From Myxococcus hansupus (GTDB lineage: Bacteria; Myxococcota; Myxococcia; Myxococcales; Myxococcaceae): a DNA stretch of 64,000 nucleotides. Made by a program: the position numbers and the translations under genes. How positions within the stretch are numbered: position 1 is the first letter of the stretch; every line of letters starts with the position of its first letter. The notes under the pieces were generated by a model that was not told the DNA's origin, did no database searches, and saw only the letters and a program-made list of their open reading frames with translations. Positions 37,084-48,000 of this stretch are shown piece after piece. The stretch spans positions 6,344,501 through 6,408,500 of the forward strand of contig NZ_CP012109.1 in NCBI RefSeq assembly GCF_000280925.3, in the 5' to 3' direction.

Positions 37084-38319
37084 TCACATCCGGTCTACGC
37101 GCGCCTTGCGACGAATGAGGTCGGGGTCGAGCGTGCCCCACAGCGTGAGCAACTCGGCGAACTGCCGCTTGGCTTCCTCGGCATTGCCTGCGTCGATCAC
37201 GTCATCGAGTGAGGCTAGCTTCTTGGCACCTTCCTCGTCACGAGCATCGGTGTCGAAGTACTCGCGCATGATCGAGTTGCTGTCGCGCCCCTCGACGTGG
37301 ATCGTGCCGGGCCATAGCTTCCCGTTGTGGATCAGCCGTACCTGCCGGTTGAGCGCGCTGCTCAGCACCTGCGGCGAGTGCGTGGTCACGACGAACTGAA
37401 GCCGCGGGAAGATCCTGCGGAGGCCGTCGAGCACGACGCGCTGCCAACGCGGGTGCAGGTGCAGGTCGATCTCGTCGATCAGCACCACGCCCTCGACGAC
37501 GCTCGGCGCGTCGCTCCCATCTTGCTCGTTGAGCATCACCGCGCGGCGGGCGAGGTCGGTGACGAGCGAAAGGTAGACGTGGAAGCCGTCTGACAGCTCC
37601 TTCCACGTCGCAACTTCGCCCGTCTCGAAGCGCATGACGGGGCTGCGCTCCTTGGGATCATACCAAGCGCGCGTCACGCCGGGCGTCGCCTTGGCGACGG
37701 TGTCCATCACAGCGGTGGCCAAGAAGCGCTCGGGCTCGTTGTTCTGGCGGCGCACGGTGTCGGCGAGGATCTCCTCGAGGAGCCAGGTCAGGAGCGCCGA
37801 GTCGTCCTGCGCCGGGTCGAGCGCGGAGGAGTAGCCCTCCCAGCGATCGGGGCGCGTCGGCGCGGGCTTGGTCGAGGCCTTGCTTCGCCCCATTCGGTCC
37901 ACGCCGTAGAACGCGAAGAGCGGCCAGCGCGCGCCAGGCACGCGCACCTTCTCGATGGCCTCGAGCACGGCGGCGTGATCGGAGGTCTTGCGGTTCGAGG
38001 CGGGGTTTGCGCTATTCGACCACTTGGCGGCCTCGTCGCCAACCTTCGCGGTCCATGCGAGGGTGCAAGGGCCTGCGGCCTCGCGACGACCACGCTCGTC
38101 GAGCGTGACCTTGCGCGCGTCGCGCTGGGCATCGAGCTTCAGTAGACGCGGTGAGCCCGCCTGAAACGATGTCAGCCCTGCGGCGAGCGCGTGCAGGATG
38201 GCCGTCTTGCCGCCACCGTTCTCGGCGAAGAGCAGAGTGAGGTCGTCTTCGAGCGCCAGCTCTAGGTGTTCGAAGCAGCGGAACTGGTCGAGAGTAAGCT
38301 GCTGAAAACGAAAGGTCAT
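37084..38319 (-). CDS. PtuA-like AAA/ABC-type ATPase
   Basis: A 411-residue ATPase with an ABC/SMC/RecF-like layout. Walker A is LFAENGGGKTAILHAL near residues 30-45; Walker B is GVVLIDEIDLHLHPRWQ near 278-294, followed by FVVTTHSPQVLSSAL. The N-terminus LTLDQFRCFEHLELALEDDL is typical of this group. ATG 38319 shares one base with the methylase stop (TAATG). Together with the next gene it looks like a Septu PtuA-PtuB pair embedded in a larger operon. Confidence 0.8.
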   Translation of the reverse strand: MTFRFQQLTLDQFRCFEHLELALEDDLTLLFAENGGGKTAILHALAAGLTSFQAGSPRLLKLDAQRDARKVTLDERGRREAAGPCTLAWTAKVGDEAAKWSNSANPASNRKTSDHAAVLEAIEKVRVPGARWPLFAFYGVDRMGRSKASTKPAPTRPDRWEGYSSALDPAQDDSALLTWLLEEILADTVRRQNNEPERFLATAVMDTVAKATPGVTRAWYDPKERSPVMRFETGEVATWKELSDGFHVYLSLVTDLARRAVMLNEQDGSDAPSVVEGVVLIDEIDLHLHPRWQRVVLDGLRRIFPRLQFVVTTHSPQVLSSALNRQVRLIHNGKLWPGTIHVEGRDSNSIMREYFDTDARDEEGAKKLASLDDVIDAGNAEEAKRQFAELLTLWGTLDPDLIRRKARVDRM

Positions 38320-41300
38320 TAGGCCCTCCTCGGTGGGCCGAGCGGTGAGACGTATGGCTTGCCACTGGCCGCAGAAGCAGCGAGCGCGTCGTAGCGTTCA
38401 AGCACGACGCGCTTGGTACGGAACTCGCCGTAGGCCTTCTCGTCGTTCTTCTTCACAACCGGGAAAGTGCCCATGATGTAGTCCACGTCGTCGCGTGAGA
38501 GCCCGTAGAGGTGGAAGAAGGCGGCGTCGAGTTCGGCGCGCAGCAGGAAGCGACGTTCGGGGTCCCACACGTACGGCGGGCCTCCGTCGCCGACATCGAG
38601 AGCGAATGGCTCAAGATCCCAGGCGGTATAGGTGAGCTCGATGACGCGCGGGGTGATCCAGTCACGGATCGGCATCCAATCCCATGGAGCGTTGCGCAGG
38701 AAGAAATCGGGCGAGGGAACGGGAAACTGGCGCATATAGCCATGCGTAAGGTTGGTGCCGCCCACCTTCTGTCTCGCGGCGTAGTCGACGACGAACGAGA
38801 CCAGCGTCGCGTACAGAACTGCTAGTTCCAGCGGCGGCCGGGACGCGGTCATGAGATGCATGGAATGAGCGACACCGACTGCGGGAAAGAGCGACATCAG
38901 CACAGTCCTTTGATCTGTGCTCCGACAGATGTTGCGCCAGCCAAGCAACCATCCTCGAGACCAGCGCTCCGCCAAACGGTCCCGAACATCAGACGAAGGA
39001 ACCCAGTAATTCGGGAGCGTCAGCCGATTGGGATCAGCGTGCGCCGCATCGTCGAATTCCGGCAGCTTACCTTGATTGGCTTGCGCTTCCGACTGCCCTT
39101 CATACGTGCCGTAGCGATGGTCGAAATGGTGCACCATCTTCGCCTCGATGAGCGGCAGTGCGCGCTGGGGGTTGAGCACGAAGCAGTTGCCGTCGAGCTT
39201 CCAACCGGCCGCCTCAAGCTCGGTGCGCGTGCGGAACAGACCCGAGTCGTTGGCCATGTGGAGCATGGCCATGAAGCGCACGCCCCACGGGTTGCCGTCG
39301 GGGTCATCCTCGCGCCACAGAACGCCGACACGGCGATACATCGCGAGGTTGATGTCGGCGTCACGGCGCGAGCGAAACGTCGGGCAGGTTCGTGTGTTCG
39401 GGTTGAGCGCCTCGAAGTCGGCCGGCGTGAGCGAGAAGTGGCGCTCGGGGTCGTCCAGGGCTGTGACCTGTCGAGCGAAGAAGACGAGGTCGGCAGCAGC
39501 CTTGGTCTGCGCACGCGTGACCGTCAGGAGCGCGAAGCGAAAGGCGTGATGGACGCCAGGGAAGACGAACTCCTCGTTCTCGAAGCTGTAGAAGGTTGCT
39601 AGCTCGCGTCCAGTGACGAGCGTGCCGAAGTACTCCTTCGTTGTGTCGTCCGTCGCGATGCCCGTCGGCACGATGAAGCCAGCGCGGCCGCAAGGCCCAA
39701 GCACGCTGCGGTTGTGCTCGGCGAAGATGGCATAGGTATTCACGTCGCCCTTGCCGCACAGCGGATAGCGCCCTGACTGCCGGATCGTGTGGCTCTCGCC
39801 CTCGGCCCTGCGGCTCGCGGTGGTCCACTCCTCCCATAGCGCCGGGTTCGTCGCGGGCAGCCGCGCGATGAGCTTCTTGCGGGCCGACGCATTGGGCGCG
39901 TTCGCGATCTCTTCGTCGCGTGGCGCGAAGAACTCCTGCTCTTGCAGCTTCACGCGCTCCCACGGCGGATTGCCGAGCACGACATCGAAGCCACCCTTGG
40001 CGAACACCTGGGGGAACTGCAGGTGCCAATGGAAGAAGCGGTACTGCTCGGCAAGCTCGCTCGTTGTCGTCGTGGTGGTCTGCGACGCCGTGCCCACGTC
40101 GCGCAGCCTGTGCCACACACCGTTCGTGGGCGCTGCCTCGGCGAAGGGGCCGGGATGCTTCGGCCAGACGAAAGCGGAGCACCAGGCATCAGCGACCAGC
40201 TTCTGATGCCGGTACGCATCCGACGAGAGGATGCCGGTCCAGTGCTGCTCCTTGCCTTTGAGGCTCGCCGCATCCGTATCGCTCTCGGCGTCGAGGTCCG
40301 CCACGGCCTGCGTGACGGCCTTAGCTTCATCGACCGCGCGCGAGCTGAGGTTGAGGGTGCTCTGCTTGGCCTCGACCTTGTTCTTCTTCCTGAGCGCGCT
40401 CGCGGTCTTCTTGTCGTCGCCCTCGATCGGGTCCCACGCGGCGTCGGGGACGCCATTCGCCATGAGCGCGGGCGTGGTTCCGATCAGCGCGTTGCCGTGC
40501 TGGATGTGCGAGTCGAGAAAGGTGAGCGGCAAGCCAGGATCGACCGCCTCCATCCACAGGCTGACCTTGCAAAGCTCTATGGCCATCGGGTTCAGATCGA
40601 CGCCGAAGATGCACTTGGCCACCACCTGCCGCAGCGCGCGCTGGTACTCCTCGGCGGATGGCGTGCCGCTCGCCGAGACGCGGGCTACGTGGGTGGCGAG
40701 CCTGCGCGCAGCGACCAACAAGAAGTGCCCCGAGCCACAAGCAGGATCGACGATCGCCAGATCGAGCAACGCCTTCGCCGTCGACGTCGGATGCTTGGCG
40801 ATCGTGTCGGCGATGACGGGCTCGAGCGCGCTGTCGAGCAGCACCGAGACGAGGCTTTCAGGCGTGTAGTAGCTCCCTGAGGTCTTGCGATCGTTGCCGC
40901 GGTGGTCAACCAGCGAGAACGTCCTGCCGTCTTGGGTGATGTGCGGGTCGAGTTCGAGCAGCCCCTCGTAGACGTACCCCAGCTCGTCGGCGCCCATGTC
41001 GCGCCAGTTTACGCGCGAGAGGCCACTCGACTCACGCAGCCAGCAGAGCTTGAAGACCGCGCCGAGCAGCGCGCGGTTGTCGAGGCTCGCCCCGTCGAGG
41101 TTCGGGCACTGCGTAGGCGCGAACAGACCGCCGAGCGCGGGCAGGCCGAGCGCGGCTTCGCCGTTCGAGAGCCCACGGAAGACGACCTTCAACGCCTCCC
41201 AGAAGTCGCCGTGCCGGTCCTGCGCCGCGCGTCGCGAGGAGCGGTCGCGCAGGCGCTTCATGCTGTAGCCAAGGGCGTAGCGCGCCTTGGCGTCGTTCGT

Positions 41301-42257
41301 CGCGTTCTTGGGGTGCAGCAGCTCGCGCTCTTCGATGGCGAGCAAGAAGATGAGCCGGTACACGAGGCGCAGCAGCTCGCCGAAGTAGGCCTTCTTCGTC
41401 AGCGAGCCGTCGTGCAGTGCCTTGCGAAGCGCCTGATTCGACGGGTGCGAGAGGAAGCCCTGGCCGAGTGCCAGGATCGCATCTTCGAAGCCACCGCGCA
41501 GGCGCTCCCGGGCTCGGGTTCCCTCCGAACGCGCTGATGAGTGCCACGCTTCGAGCGCGCAGCTCGCGGGATCTCGGTCTGCGCGCCCGAAGCGCGAGCG
41601 GTGGAGCACCAACCACGCGGCGGCGAAGTCGGGATACAGGCGCTCGGTGAAGATGCGCGCGAGGTCGATCTCGATCCAAGCGGGGCGCGTGAGGCTCGCG
41701 TTGTCGCGGACAATCCGCAGCGTGAGCCCGTCGGAAGCGAGGCCCCACAGGGCGTCCTTCGAGAAGTTCAAGAACTCCTGGATCAGGCCAAAGGCGCTGC
41801 GCTTGCGGTGCTCGTCGCCGAGGCAGCGATGCGGAGTGTCGAGCCCACTCCCTGCGGGTGCGCACACCAGAGGGACGCGCCCTGTGCCATCGATGGAGGT
41901 GAGCGGCCAGCCTCGCCCGTCGAGCTCGAGCGATTGTTGTTGCTCCGCAAGGTCGCCATAGCCCAGCGCTTCACGGAGGAGCGAGAGGGTGAAGCGACGA
42001 GACAAGGCGTCGGGCTCTGCCTTGGCTTTGCGACCGGCCTCGAAGTCGGCCCAGTGTGCCTGGGCGATGCGCCAGGACCGCCCGATCTCGTCACGCAGCT
42101 CAATGCCCTTGGGAACGCCGTAGTCGGCCGGGTCTTGGAGGGGCGCCTTGAGCTGGGCGGCGCGCGACAACCAGTCCGCCGCGAGCAGGCCGCCCTCAAT
42201 GGAGATGGCGTTGAAGGCAAGCTCCGCAGCCCGAGTAGTGGAGAGACGTCGTGCCAT
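38319..42257 (-). CDS. Eco57I-type adenine-specific DNA methylase (DrmMI-like)
   Basis: A 1312-residue N6-adenine methyltransferase. Motif I is VDPACGSGHFLLVAARRL near 505-522 and motif IV is VVLGNPPWERVKL near 757-769, with a further conserved segment CIFGVDLNPMAIELCKVSLW between them. A long N-terminal region of Eco57I/type IIG style contains no clear nuclease motif, and the C-terminal 400 residues would recognise the target. Length and position next to a DrmD-like helicase match the methylase of class 1 DISARM, which marks self DNA. The start lies 3 bases after the SNF2 helicase stop. Confidence 0.85.
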   Translation of the reverse strand: MARRLSTTRAAELAFNAISIEGGLLAADWLSRAAQLKAPLQDPADYGVPKGIELRDEIGRSWRIAQAHWADFEAGRKAKAEPDALSRRFTLSLLREALGYGDLAEQQQSLELDGRGWPLTSIDGTGRVPLVCAPAGSGLDTPHRCLGDEHRKRSAFGLIQEFLNFSKDALWGLASDGLTLRIVRDNASLTRPAWIEIDLARIFTERLYPDFAAAWLVLHRSRFGRADRDPASCALEAWHSSARSEGTRARERLRGGFEDAILALGQGFLSHPSNQALRKALHDGSLTKKAYFGELLRLVYRLIFLLAIEERELLHPKNATNDAKARYALGYSMKRLRDRSSRRAAQDRHGDFWEALKVVFRGLSNGEAALGLPALGGLFAPTQCPNLDGASLDNRALLGAVFKLCWLRESSGLSRVNWRDMGADELGYVYEGLLELDPHITQDGRTFSLVDHRGNDRKTSGSYYTPESLVSVLLDSALEPVIADTIAKHPTSTAKALLDLAIVDPACGSGHFLLVAARRLATHVARVSASGTPSAEEYQRALRQVVAKCIFGVDLNPMAIELCKVSLWMEAVDPGLPLTFLDSHIQHGNALIGTTPALMANGVPDAAWDPIEGDDKKTASALRKKNKVEAKQSTLNLSSRAVDEAKAVTQAVADLDAESDTDAASLKGKEQHWTGILSSDAYRHQKLVADAWCSAFVWPKHPGPFAEAAPTNGVWHRLRDVGTASQTTTTTTSELAEQYRFFHWHLQFPQVFAKGGFDVVLGNPPWERVKLQEQEFFAPRDEEIANAPNASARKKLIARLPATNPALWEEWTTASRRAEGESHTIRQSGRYPLCGKGDVNTYAIFAEHNRSVLGPCGRAGFIVPTGIATDDTTKEYFGTLVTGRELATFYSFENEEFVFPGVHHAFRFALLTVTRAQTKAAADLVFFARQVTALDDPERHFSLTPADFEALNPNTRTCPTFRSRRDADINLAMYRRVGVLWREDDPDGNPWGVRFMAMLHMANDSGLFRTRTELEAAGWKLDGNCFVLNPQRALPLIEAKMVHHFDHRYGTYEGQSEAQANQGKLPEFDDAAHADPNRLTLPNYWVPSSDVRDRLAERWSRGWLLGWRNICRSTDQRTVLMSLFPAVGVAHSMHLMTASRPPLELAVLYATLVSFVVDYAARQKVGGTNLTHGYMRQFPVPSPDFFLRNAPWDWMPIRDWITPRVIELTYTAWDLEPFALDVGDGGPPYVWDPERRFLLRAELDAAFFHLYGLSRDDVDYIMGTFPVVKKNDEKAYGEFRTKRVVLERYDALAASAASGKPYVSPLGPPRRA

Positions 42258-42260
42258 CGG

Positions 42261-45071
42261 TCAGCCAACCTTCGGGAGCAGGACGAAGACGCCGATCACG
42301 TCGGGTCTGGGCAGGGCCTCGACCTGCGCGCTACGCGCGCGGGTCTCAGCCTTTTCGTCATGGTAGGCGGCGGCGCGAACGCGCAGGTGGTCGTCCAAAA
42401 GGGCGTTAGCGCGCTCCTTCGCGAAGGCCTCCAGTTCGTTCGCCCGTTCACCGAGCAGCGCGAGCGCCTTTGCGGCCTCGCGCTCGCGCACATGAGGCGG
42501 AACGTCGGCCAACGGCGGCGCATTGAGCAGAGCCATGACCTCGGATCCCCGAAGAAGCTGACCGGACTGCCCCGCCCACGCGAGTCCAGTGGCCTCTTCG
42601 ACGAGCAGCGTGCTGTCTCGGCGACCTCGGCGGATGACGAGCTGGTGGCGCAGCCGCAGCAGTGCCAGCGTCGTGCGCTTGGTCACCGCGTCCGACACCC
42701 AGCAGCCGACGCGACCGAGCACCGAGGGGGAGTTGGGGTCCGCAACGCTGTTCAAGCTGCGCTCGAGGAGCGTCTCGGCGAGCACCGCGACCAGCGGATG
42801 GCTCCGCTGCACCGCACGACACGGCGGCGGCGCTGGATACCGGAAGTCGATCCGCAAGGTCCCCGTCAGGCCCTCGGCATCGAGGCGCTCGCGTACCTCT
42901 TCCGGGAGCGACGCGGTGGGTGCCTTGAAGCCGTGCCGCATATCTTCGAGCCCGGCGCCGAAGCGCGTGAGCGCGCGGTCGGTGAAGCGCTTGACGGCGT
43001 CGCGCCCACCGATCGCAGCGAGGCTTTTGTTCCATTCAGGCAGGACGTCTTCGGGCCTCAGTCGGCGCTGCGCAAAGATGGTGCGGTTCGCCTTGGCCTT
43101 CTCTTCGGCCGTCGCCCAGCCCTCCTCGAAGAGCGCGAGCTGCTTCGTCGGCATGGGCGTTTGCGCATCCTTACGCCGCAGCAGCACGCCTTTGAGCAGC
43201 GCCTGTGTGAGCGAGTGGCCCTCGTCGGGAATTGGAACAGGCACGCCGAGCTCTTTGCGGATGCGCTCGGCCTTGCGAAGGATCACCTCGAGCACGGCAC
43301 CGTCGACCGGGTTATTGCTGCCGTACATCAAGGTCGCGCGCACCGTGGGGCTGGTCTGACCAAAGCGATCGACGCGGCCTTCGCGCTGTTCGTGGCGCGT
43401 GGGGTTCCACGACAAGTCGTAGTGGATAACCGCATCGAAGTGGTCTTGCAGGTTGATCCCTTCAGACAAGCAGTCGGTGGCGACGAGCACGCGGTGCCCC
43501 TCGACATCGCCGAGCTTCGCGACACGCGCTTCTCGCTCCTCTGCCGGAAGCTCGCCCGTGATCACCTCGACGGTGGCATCAGGGAGGCGCCTTTTGAGGT
43601 GTTTGCCTAGGTAGTGCGCGGTCGTGATGTAGCGACAAAAGATGACGGGGTGGTAGGCGTGATCCTTATCGTTCAGTAGCTCGACGACGTGATCGGATAC
43701 GACCTTGAGCTTCGGATCGCCCGCTTGACCGGCAAGCTTCTCCGCTTGCGCCGCGAGCGCTGTGAGCGCGGGATCATCGGTCGCGGCCGGCGGCTCGACG
43801 TCATCTTCGACCAGGCTGTCGGCGTCGCCATCGAAGAGGCGGTCGAGCAGCTCCCCTCGCTCGTCAGGCGACAGCTCCTCGCCCGCACGGGTACGGAGCG
43901 CGAGCACGGCGGCCATTGGGCTCGACGCCGCGCAGCGGAGGAGCGCGAGCGTGCCCCAGAAGTTCAGGCGCTGCGCGGCCGCGTTGTTCTCGTCGCCCGC
44001 GACGATCTCGGCGCAGTAGTCGAGCACGGCGTTGAAGAACGCCTCCCACTCACCCGTGAACTTGTAGGTGAGCTCGCGGGTCTCGCGCTTGGGGAAGAGT
44101 CCCGACTCCTGCCACTCGGCGATGTCGACGCGGCGCCGCTGCACGAAGTGGCTGCCGAGGCGCTCGCGCAGCCGTTCGCGTTCCTTCTTGTTCTCGGTCG
44201 CGGCTTGCAGTCCCTCGAAGCTGCGGTCGAGGAGGCCAAGCAGGCGGTAGAAGGCCGTGTCGTCACCGCTGTGCGGAGTGGCAGTGAGCAACACCAAGTG
44301 ACGGTCGGCGTCGTCCGCGAGCCCGCGGAGCAGGTTGTACCGTTGATGGTGTCCCTGCCCATTGCCAACGCAGGCGTGCGCCTCATCAACGATCACAAAG
44401 TCCGGGCAATGGTGGAGGAAGTTCGCGCGTCGCTCTTGGCTCTTGATGTAGTCAAGGCTGACGACGGTGTGTGGGTGGACCTGGAAGAGGCTGACGCCGG
44501 GAGGAATGGCGCGCTCCAGCCGCTTGGCGCTCGAAGCGGTGACCGCGACGGCTTGCAGGTTGAAGTGCCCCTCGAGCTCGGTGACCCACTGCTCGACGAG
44601 GTGGGGCGGACACAAGACGACGCTGCGCTCGATGTCGCCGCGATCTAGCATCTCGCGGAGGATGAGCGCGGCCTCGATGGTCTTGCCGACGCCCACATCG
44701 TCGGCGATGAGCAGGCGTACCGGCTCCAGCTTAAGCGCCATCAACAGCGGCACGAGCTGATAGGCGCGCGGCTCGACGGAGATCTGACCGAAGCTGCGGA
44801 AGGGGCCAGCGCCTCGGCGCATCGAGAGGAGGAGTGCGTCGCGGAGCAGGAGTGCGGCATCGTGGCCACCAAGGTGGCGCTGGTCCGGCAAGGGGAAGCG
44901 CGCCTCGCGTACACCCTGCGGCTCGAGCGGCAAGTAGATGAGAGTCTGGTCCTCCTCGGAACCCGAGATCGGTCGCACGCGCAGGGTGTCGGCGGTGCTC
45001 CCCGCGAGCACCATCCACTCGCGGCCTCGAGCCGTTACGAGGGTTCCGGGGCTGAAGGCAACGTCGGTCAT
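42261..45071 (-). CDS. SNF2-family helicase (DrmD-like)
   Basis: A 936-residue DNA-stimulated ATPase. Motif I is IADDVGVGKTIEAALIL near 122-138, motif II VIVDEAHACVG near 226, motif III LLTATPHSGDD, and motif VI SWNPTRHEQREGRVDRFGQ near 560-578. The N-terminal SPGTLVTARGREWMVL looks like a small beta-barrel. This is the architecture of DrmD, the SNF2 protein of class 1 DISARM. ATG 45071 overlaps the stop of the DUF1998 helicase (ATGA). Confidence 0.85.
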   Translation of the reverse strand: MTDVAFSPGTLVTARGREWMVLAGSTADTLRVRPISGSEEDQTLIYLPLEPQGVREARFPLPDQRHLGGHDAALLLRDALLLSMRRGAGPFRSFGQISVEPRAYQLVPLLMALKLEPVRLLIADDVGVGKTIEAALILREMLDRGDIERSVVLCPPHLVEQWVTELEGHFNLQAVAVTASSAKRLERAIPPGVSLFQVHPHTVVSLDYIKSQERRANFLHHCPDFVIVDEAHACVGNGQGHHQRYNLLRGLADDADRHLVLLTATPHSGDDTAFYRLLGLLDRSFEGLQAATENKKERERLRERLGSHFVQRRRVDIAEWQESGLFPKRETRELTYKFTGEWEAFFNAVLDYCAEIVAGDENNAAAQRLNFWGTLALLRCAASSPMAAVLALRTRAGEELSPDERGELLDRLFDGDADSLVEDDVEPPAATDDPALTALAAQAEKLAGQAGDPKLKVVSDHVVELLNDKDHAYHPVIFCRYITTAHYLGKHLKRRLPDATVEVITGELPAEEREARVAKLGDVEGHRVLVATDCLSEGINLQDHFDAVIHYDLSWNPTRHEQREGRVDRFGQTSPTVRATLMYGSNNPVDGAVLEVILRKAERIRKELGVPVPIPDEGHSLTQALLKGVLLRRKDAQTPMPTKQLALFEEGWATAEEKAKANRTIFAQRRLRPEDVLPEWNKSLAAIGGRDAVKRFTDRALTRFGAGLEDMRHGFKAPTASLPEEVRERLDAEGLTGTLRIDFRYPAPPPCRAVQRSHPLVAVLAETLLERSLNSVADPNSPSVLGRVGCWVSDAVTKRTTLALLRLRHQLVIRRGRRDSTLLVEEATGLAWAGQSGQLLRGSEVMALLNAPPLADVPPHVREREAAKALALLGERANELEAFAKERANALLDDHLRVRAAAYHDEKAETRARSAQVEALPRPDVIGVFVLLPKVG

Positions 45072-48000
45072 GCGGTTCTCCTTAGGACACTCACTAGACG
45101 TTCGAACGCCCCCGACCAGGTTGAGCGCGCGTCAAAGCGGATGACCTCGAAACCCAGGTCATCGAGCCGCGCGACCAAGTCGGGAGAGACCTCGCCGTGG
45201 AGAGCAACGACGTAGTGGCGACGCCAAACGAGCGGGAGCTTCACCCCACCGACAACGAGAGGCTCAGCGTCTGCGGGCGGCACGCCACACGCCGCTGCTT
45301 CGGTCGCCCAATCTCCGGTGGCGCCAGGCGAAGCGAACGAAGGAGGAGGTATCGTCGGCGCACTCTGAGCACGCGCCTTTGCCAGACGAAGCAGCAGCGC
45401 ACGCGCGCCCTCGTCGCGCCGGTCGATCCTCTCGTGGTCCGGCTGGTTGTAGTAGGACATCAGGCAGCGGTAGCAGGCTGCGACGCACGCGGTCTCGGGC
45501 TGGTCGACGAGCTGCTCAGCATCACTGGGCAGCACGCCCTCATCGGGAACGTCGAAGTGCATCACCTGCAGCGCCCTGCGCGCGACTGTCGCTAAGCTTT
45601 CGGGCTCTGCGACGAGGCGAGCGAGGACGCCGGCACCGCCCTCGGTTGCCTCGTAGCAGAGGAAGGCGTTGCGCACGTCGCGCGTGGGCATGGGCTCAGC
45701 GAGGATCTCGCCCACTTCGAGCTGGAAGACGGCCTCGATGCCACGGAGCAGCGCGTGCTGCAGCGTGGCGATGCTCGTCTCATTCAGCGACGTGTCGAGT
45801 GGCGTGAAGAGCAGCGCGTTCTTGTGATCTTGCACGCTGGGCACAATCCATTGCCTCGGTGATGCGGTCGGGTCTTGGTTGTCGTCTTCGTCCTCGTTTT
45901 TCGCCCAGTAGCCCGAGACCGGATCAATCTTGAAGCCGAGAACTTCCTTGTCAGCGCGGCGGCGAAGTCCCTTGTTCAAACGCGTGATGGTCGCACCAGG
46001 CCCATAGGCAAGACGAGCTACATCGCCGCTCGCATCGACGACCGTCGCGTTGCGTACATCGAGCTCGTGATCGCGCTGCGCCCACTTGAAGGTGGTCTGG
46101 AGCTCGAAGCCTTGCCGCTGACGCTCCTCGTCGTTCGCCGTGATGCGCTCTGCCGGTTGGGTCGCGACGTTCTCGATGCGGTAAACGTGGTTCACGATGT
46201 CCGCGCTGCCGAGCGACGTTCCGCAGGCGTGGCACATCGATGCCTGGTCATCGAAGTGCCCCGCACCGCAGTGGGCGCAGATTCGAACCGACTTTGTCGG
46301 CAGCTGCGCGTCGGGCGTGGAGGCGTCACGCTGGCCGAGCGACAGCAAGGCGCGGACGACGCGGTAGGCGCGCCCCTCGTGGTAGACGAGGCTGCGCGGG
46401 CCGAACTCGGAGAGCGCGAGAAAGCGCGGGCGTTGGAGATAAGTCTGCTTGCCGCGCCCGTCTGTCGTCGCGGGTACGTAGGCCATCAGCGGCAGTCGCG
46501 GGAAGTTGTAGCCGGGTAAGAACCCTTCGGTGGCGAGGTAGCGGTAGGTGTAAAAGTCGCTCGACAGGCTGCGCGTCCCGCGCTGCAGCAGGTTGAGCTG
46601 ATCGATGGCCTGCGCATGCCGTACCTGCGCGGCACGCTTCTCCTGATAGGGCGCTGCGTAGTCGTCCATCGTGCGTCGCGCGGCGTCGCGCTGCTCTTCG
46701 GCCGCCGCGAAGAGGTCGCGCCAACGGCCAAAGGCTTTGCTGAAGCGATCGACGGCGGTCGCCGTGATCGACGCAGCGTAGGACTCGCGGCCCGTGTACC
46801 AAGGGGCCATCTCGGGCGTGAGATCCTCGGCGACGAGGTCGAGCACACGCTCGATGCTCTCGACAGCGCGGACACGAACGCGATCTTCACGCATCGCGGC
46901 CAAGAGGTCGTCCCGCAGGGGCCTCTGCGGCTCCGCGAGCACGAGCAACTCGGCGATGCTCGCGTCGAGCGGCGCCTCGACGCACGAGAGCCAGACGGCC
47001 TGCAGGTGGCTGTCGACGAGGTCGCGGTTGGCGAGGTCGAGGAGCGGCGCCTTCACCGCGCCATGCACCATGGCCCGCGGGTCGCGGAAGAAATACTGGT
47101 CGTGCGGGCTCTGCGACGACGCGTAGGTCAACACCAGCGCAGCCTGCCCGCTTCGGCCCGCCCGACCGCTCCGCTGCGCGTAGTTGGCGGGCGTCGGCGG
47201 CACGTTGCGCATGTGCACGACGTTAAGCGCCGAGATATCGACGCCCAGCTCCATCGTAGGTGAGCAGAAGAGCACCGGGAGAAAGCGGTTCGCCTCCCCC
47301 AGTTCGTACAAGCGCGCCTCTTCTGCGTTGAGTTCTTCTCGTTCCTTCTCTCCATAGCGGAAGCGCTTCTCGCGCACCGCGCGCCGCTCACCATCAACCT
47401 GCGCCGTGTGCTCGCGCGCCTCGAAGCCAAAGAGCGGGTGCATCCGCGCGCTGAGCATCTCCGCGAGGTTGCCGTAGAGGTCGCGAAAGAAGGCGTTCTC
47501 CGTCGAAAAGCGCGGGCCGATATTGGGCTCGCCAAGGCGGAACAGCACCGCGGCGTCGTTCAGCCGCCAACCCGGCTGATCGAAGGGCGTATTCTCCTCG
47601 GACACCAGTCCGTGAGCAGAGGCCGCGCGAAGCAGATCGCTGATCAGCGCGTCGAGTTCCTTCGACTTGAGGTTGCGCGCCGCGCCGTTGCCGTTCCACA
47701 GCCGACTCTCGCGCAGCGTCCTGCCGAGCGCGCTCCGCGAGCCGCCACGAACGATGAGGTCCATGTCGCGCAGCGAGTTCTCTTTGCGCTTCGGGGCGGC
47801 GATCATCAGCCAACGCGCGCCCCGAGGCTTCTCGTCAGCGCCGAAGCCCCACGGAGTTCGAATGCGGCTGTGCGCCCGAGCGACCATCTGCTCGAGGACG
47901 GTCGCGTCGAGCACCTGGCTCTTGATCGCCATCCACTTCCGTAGGTGGTCGAGCAGCTCGCGATAAAGGTTGGCGCGCACGTCTGCCGTCGCGCTCTTCA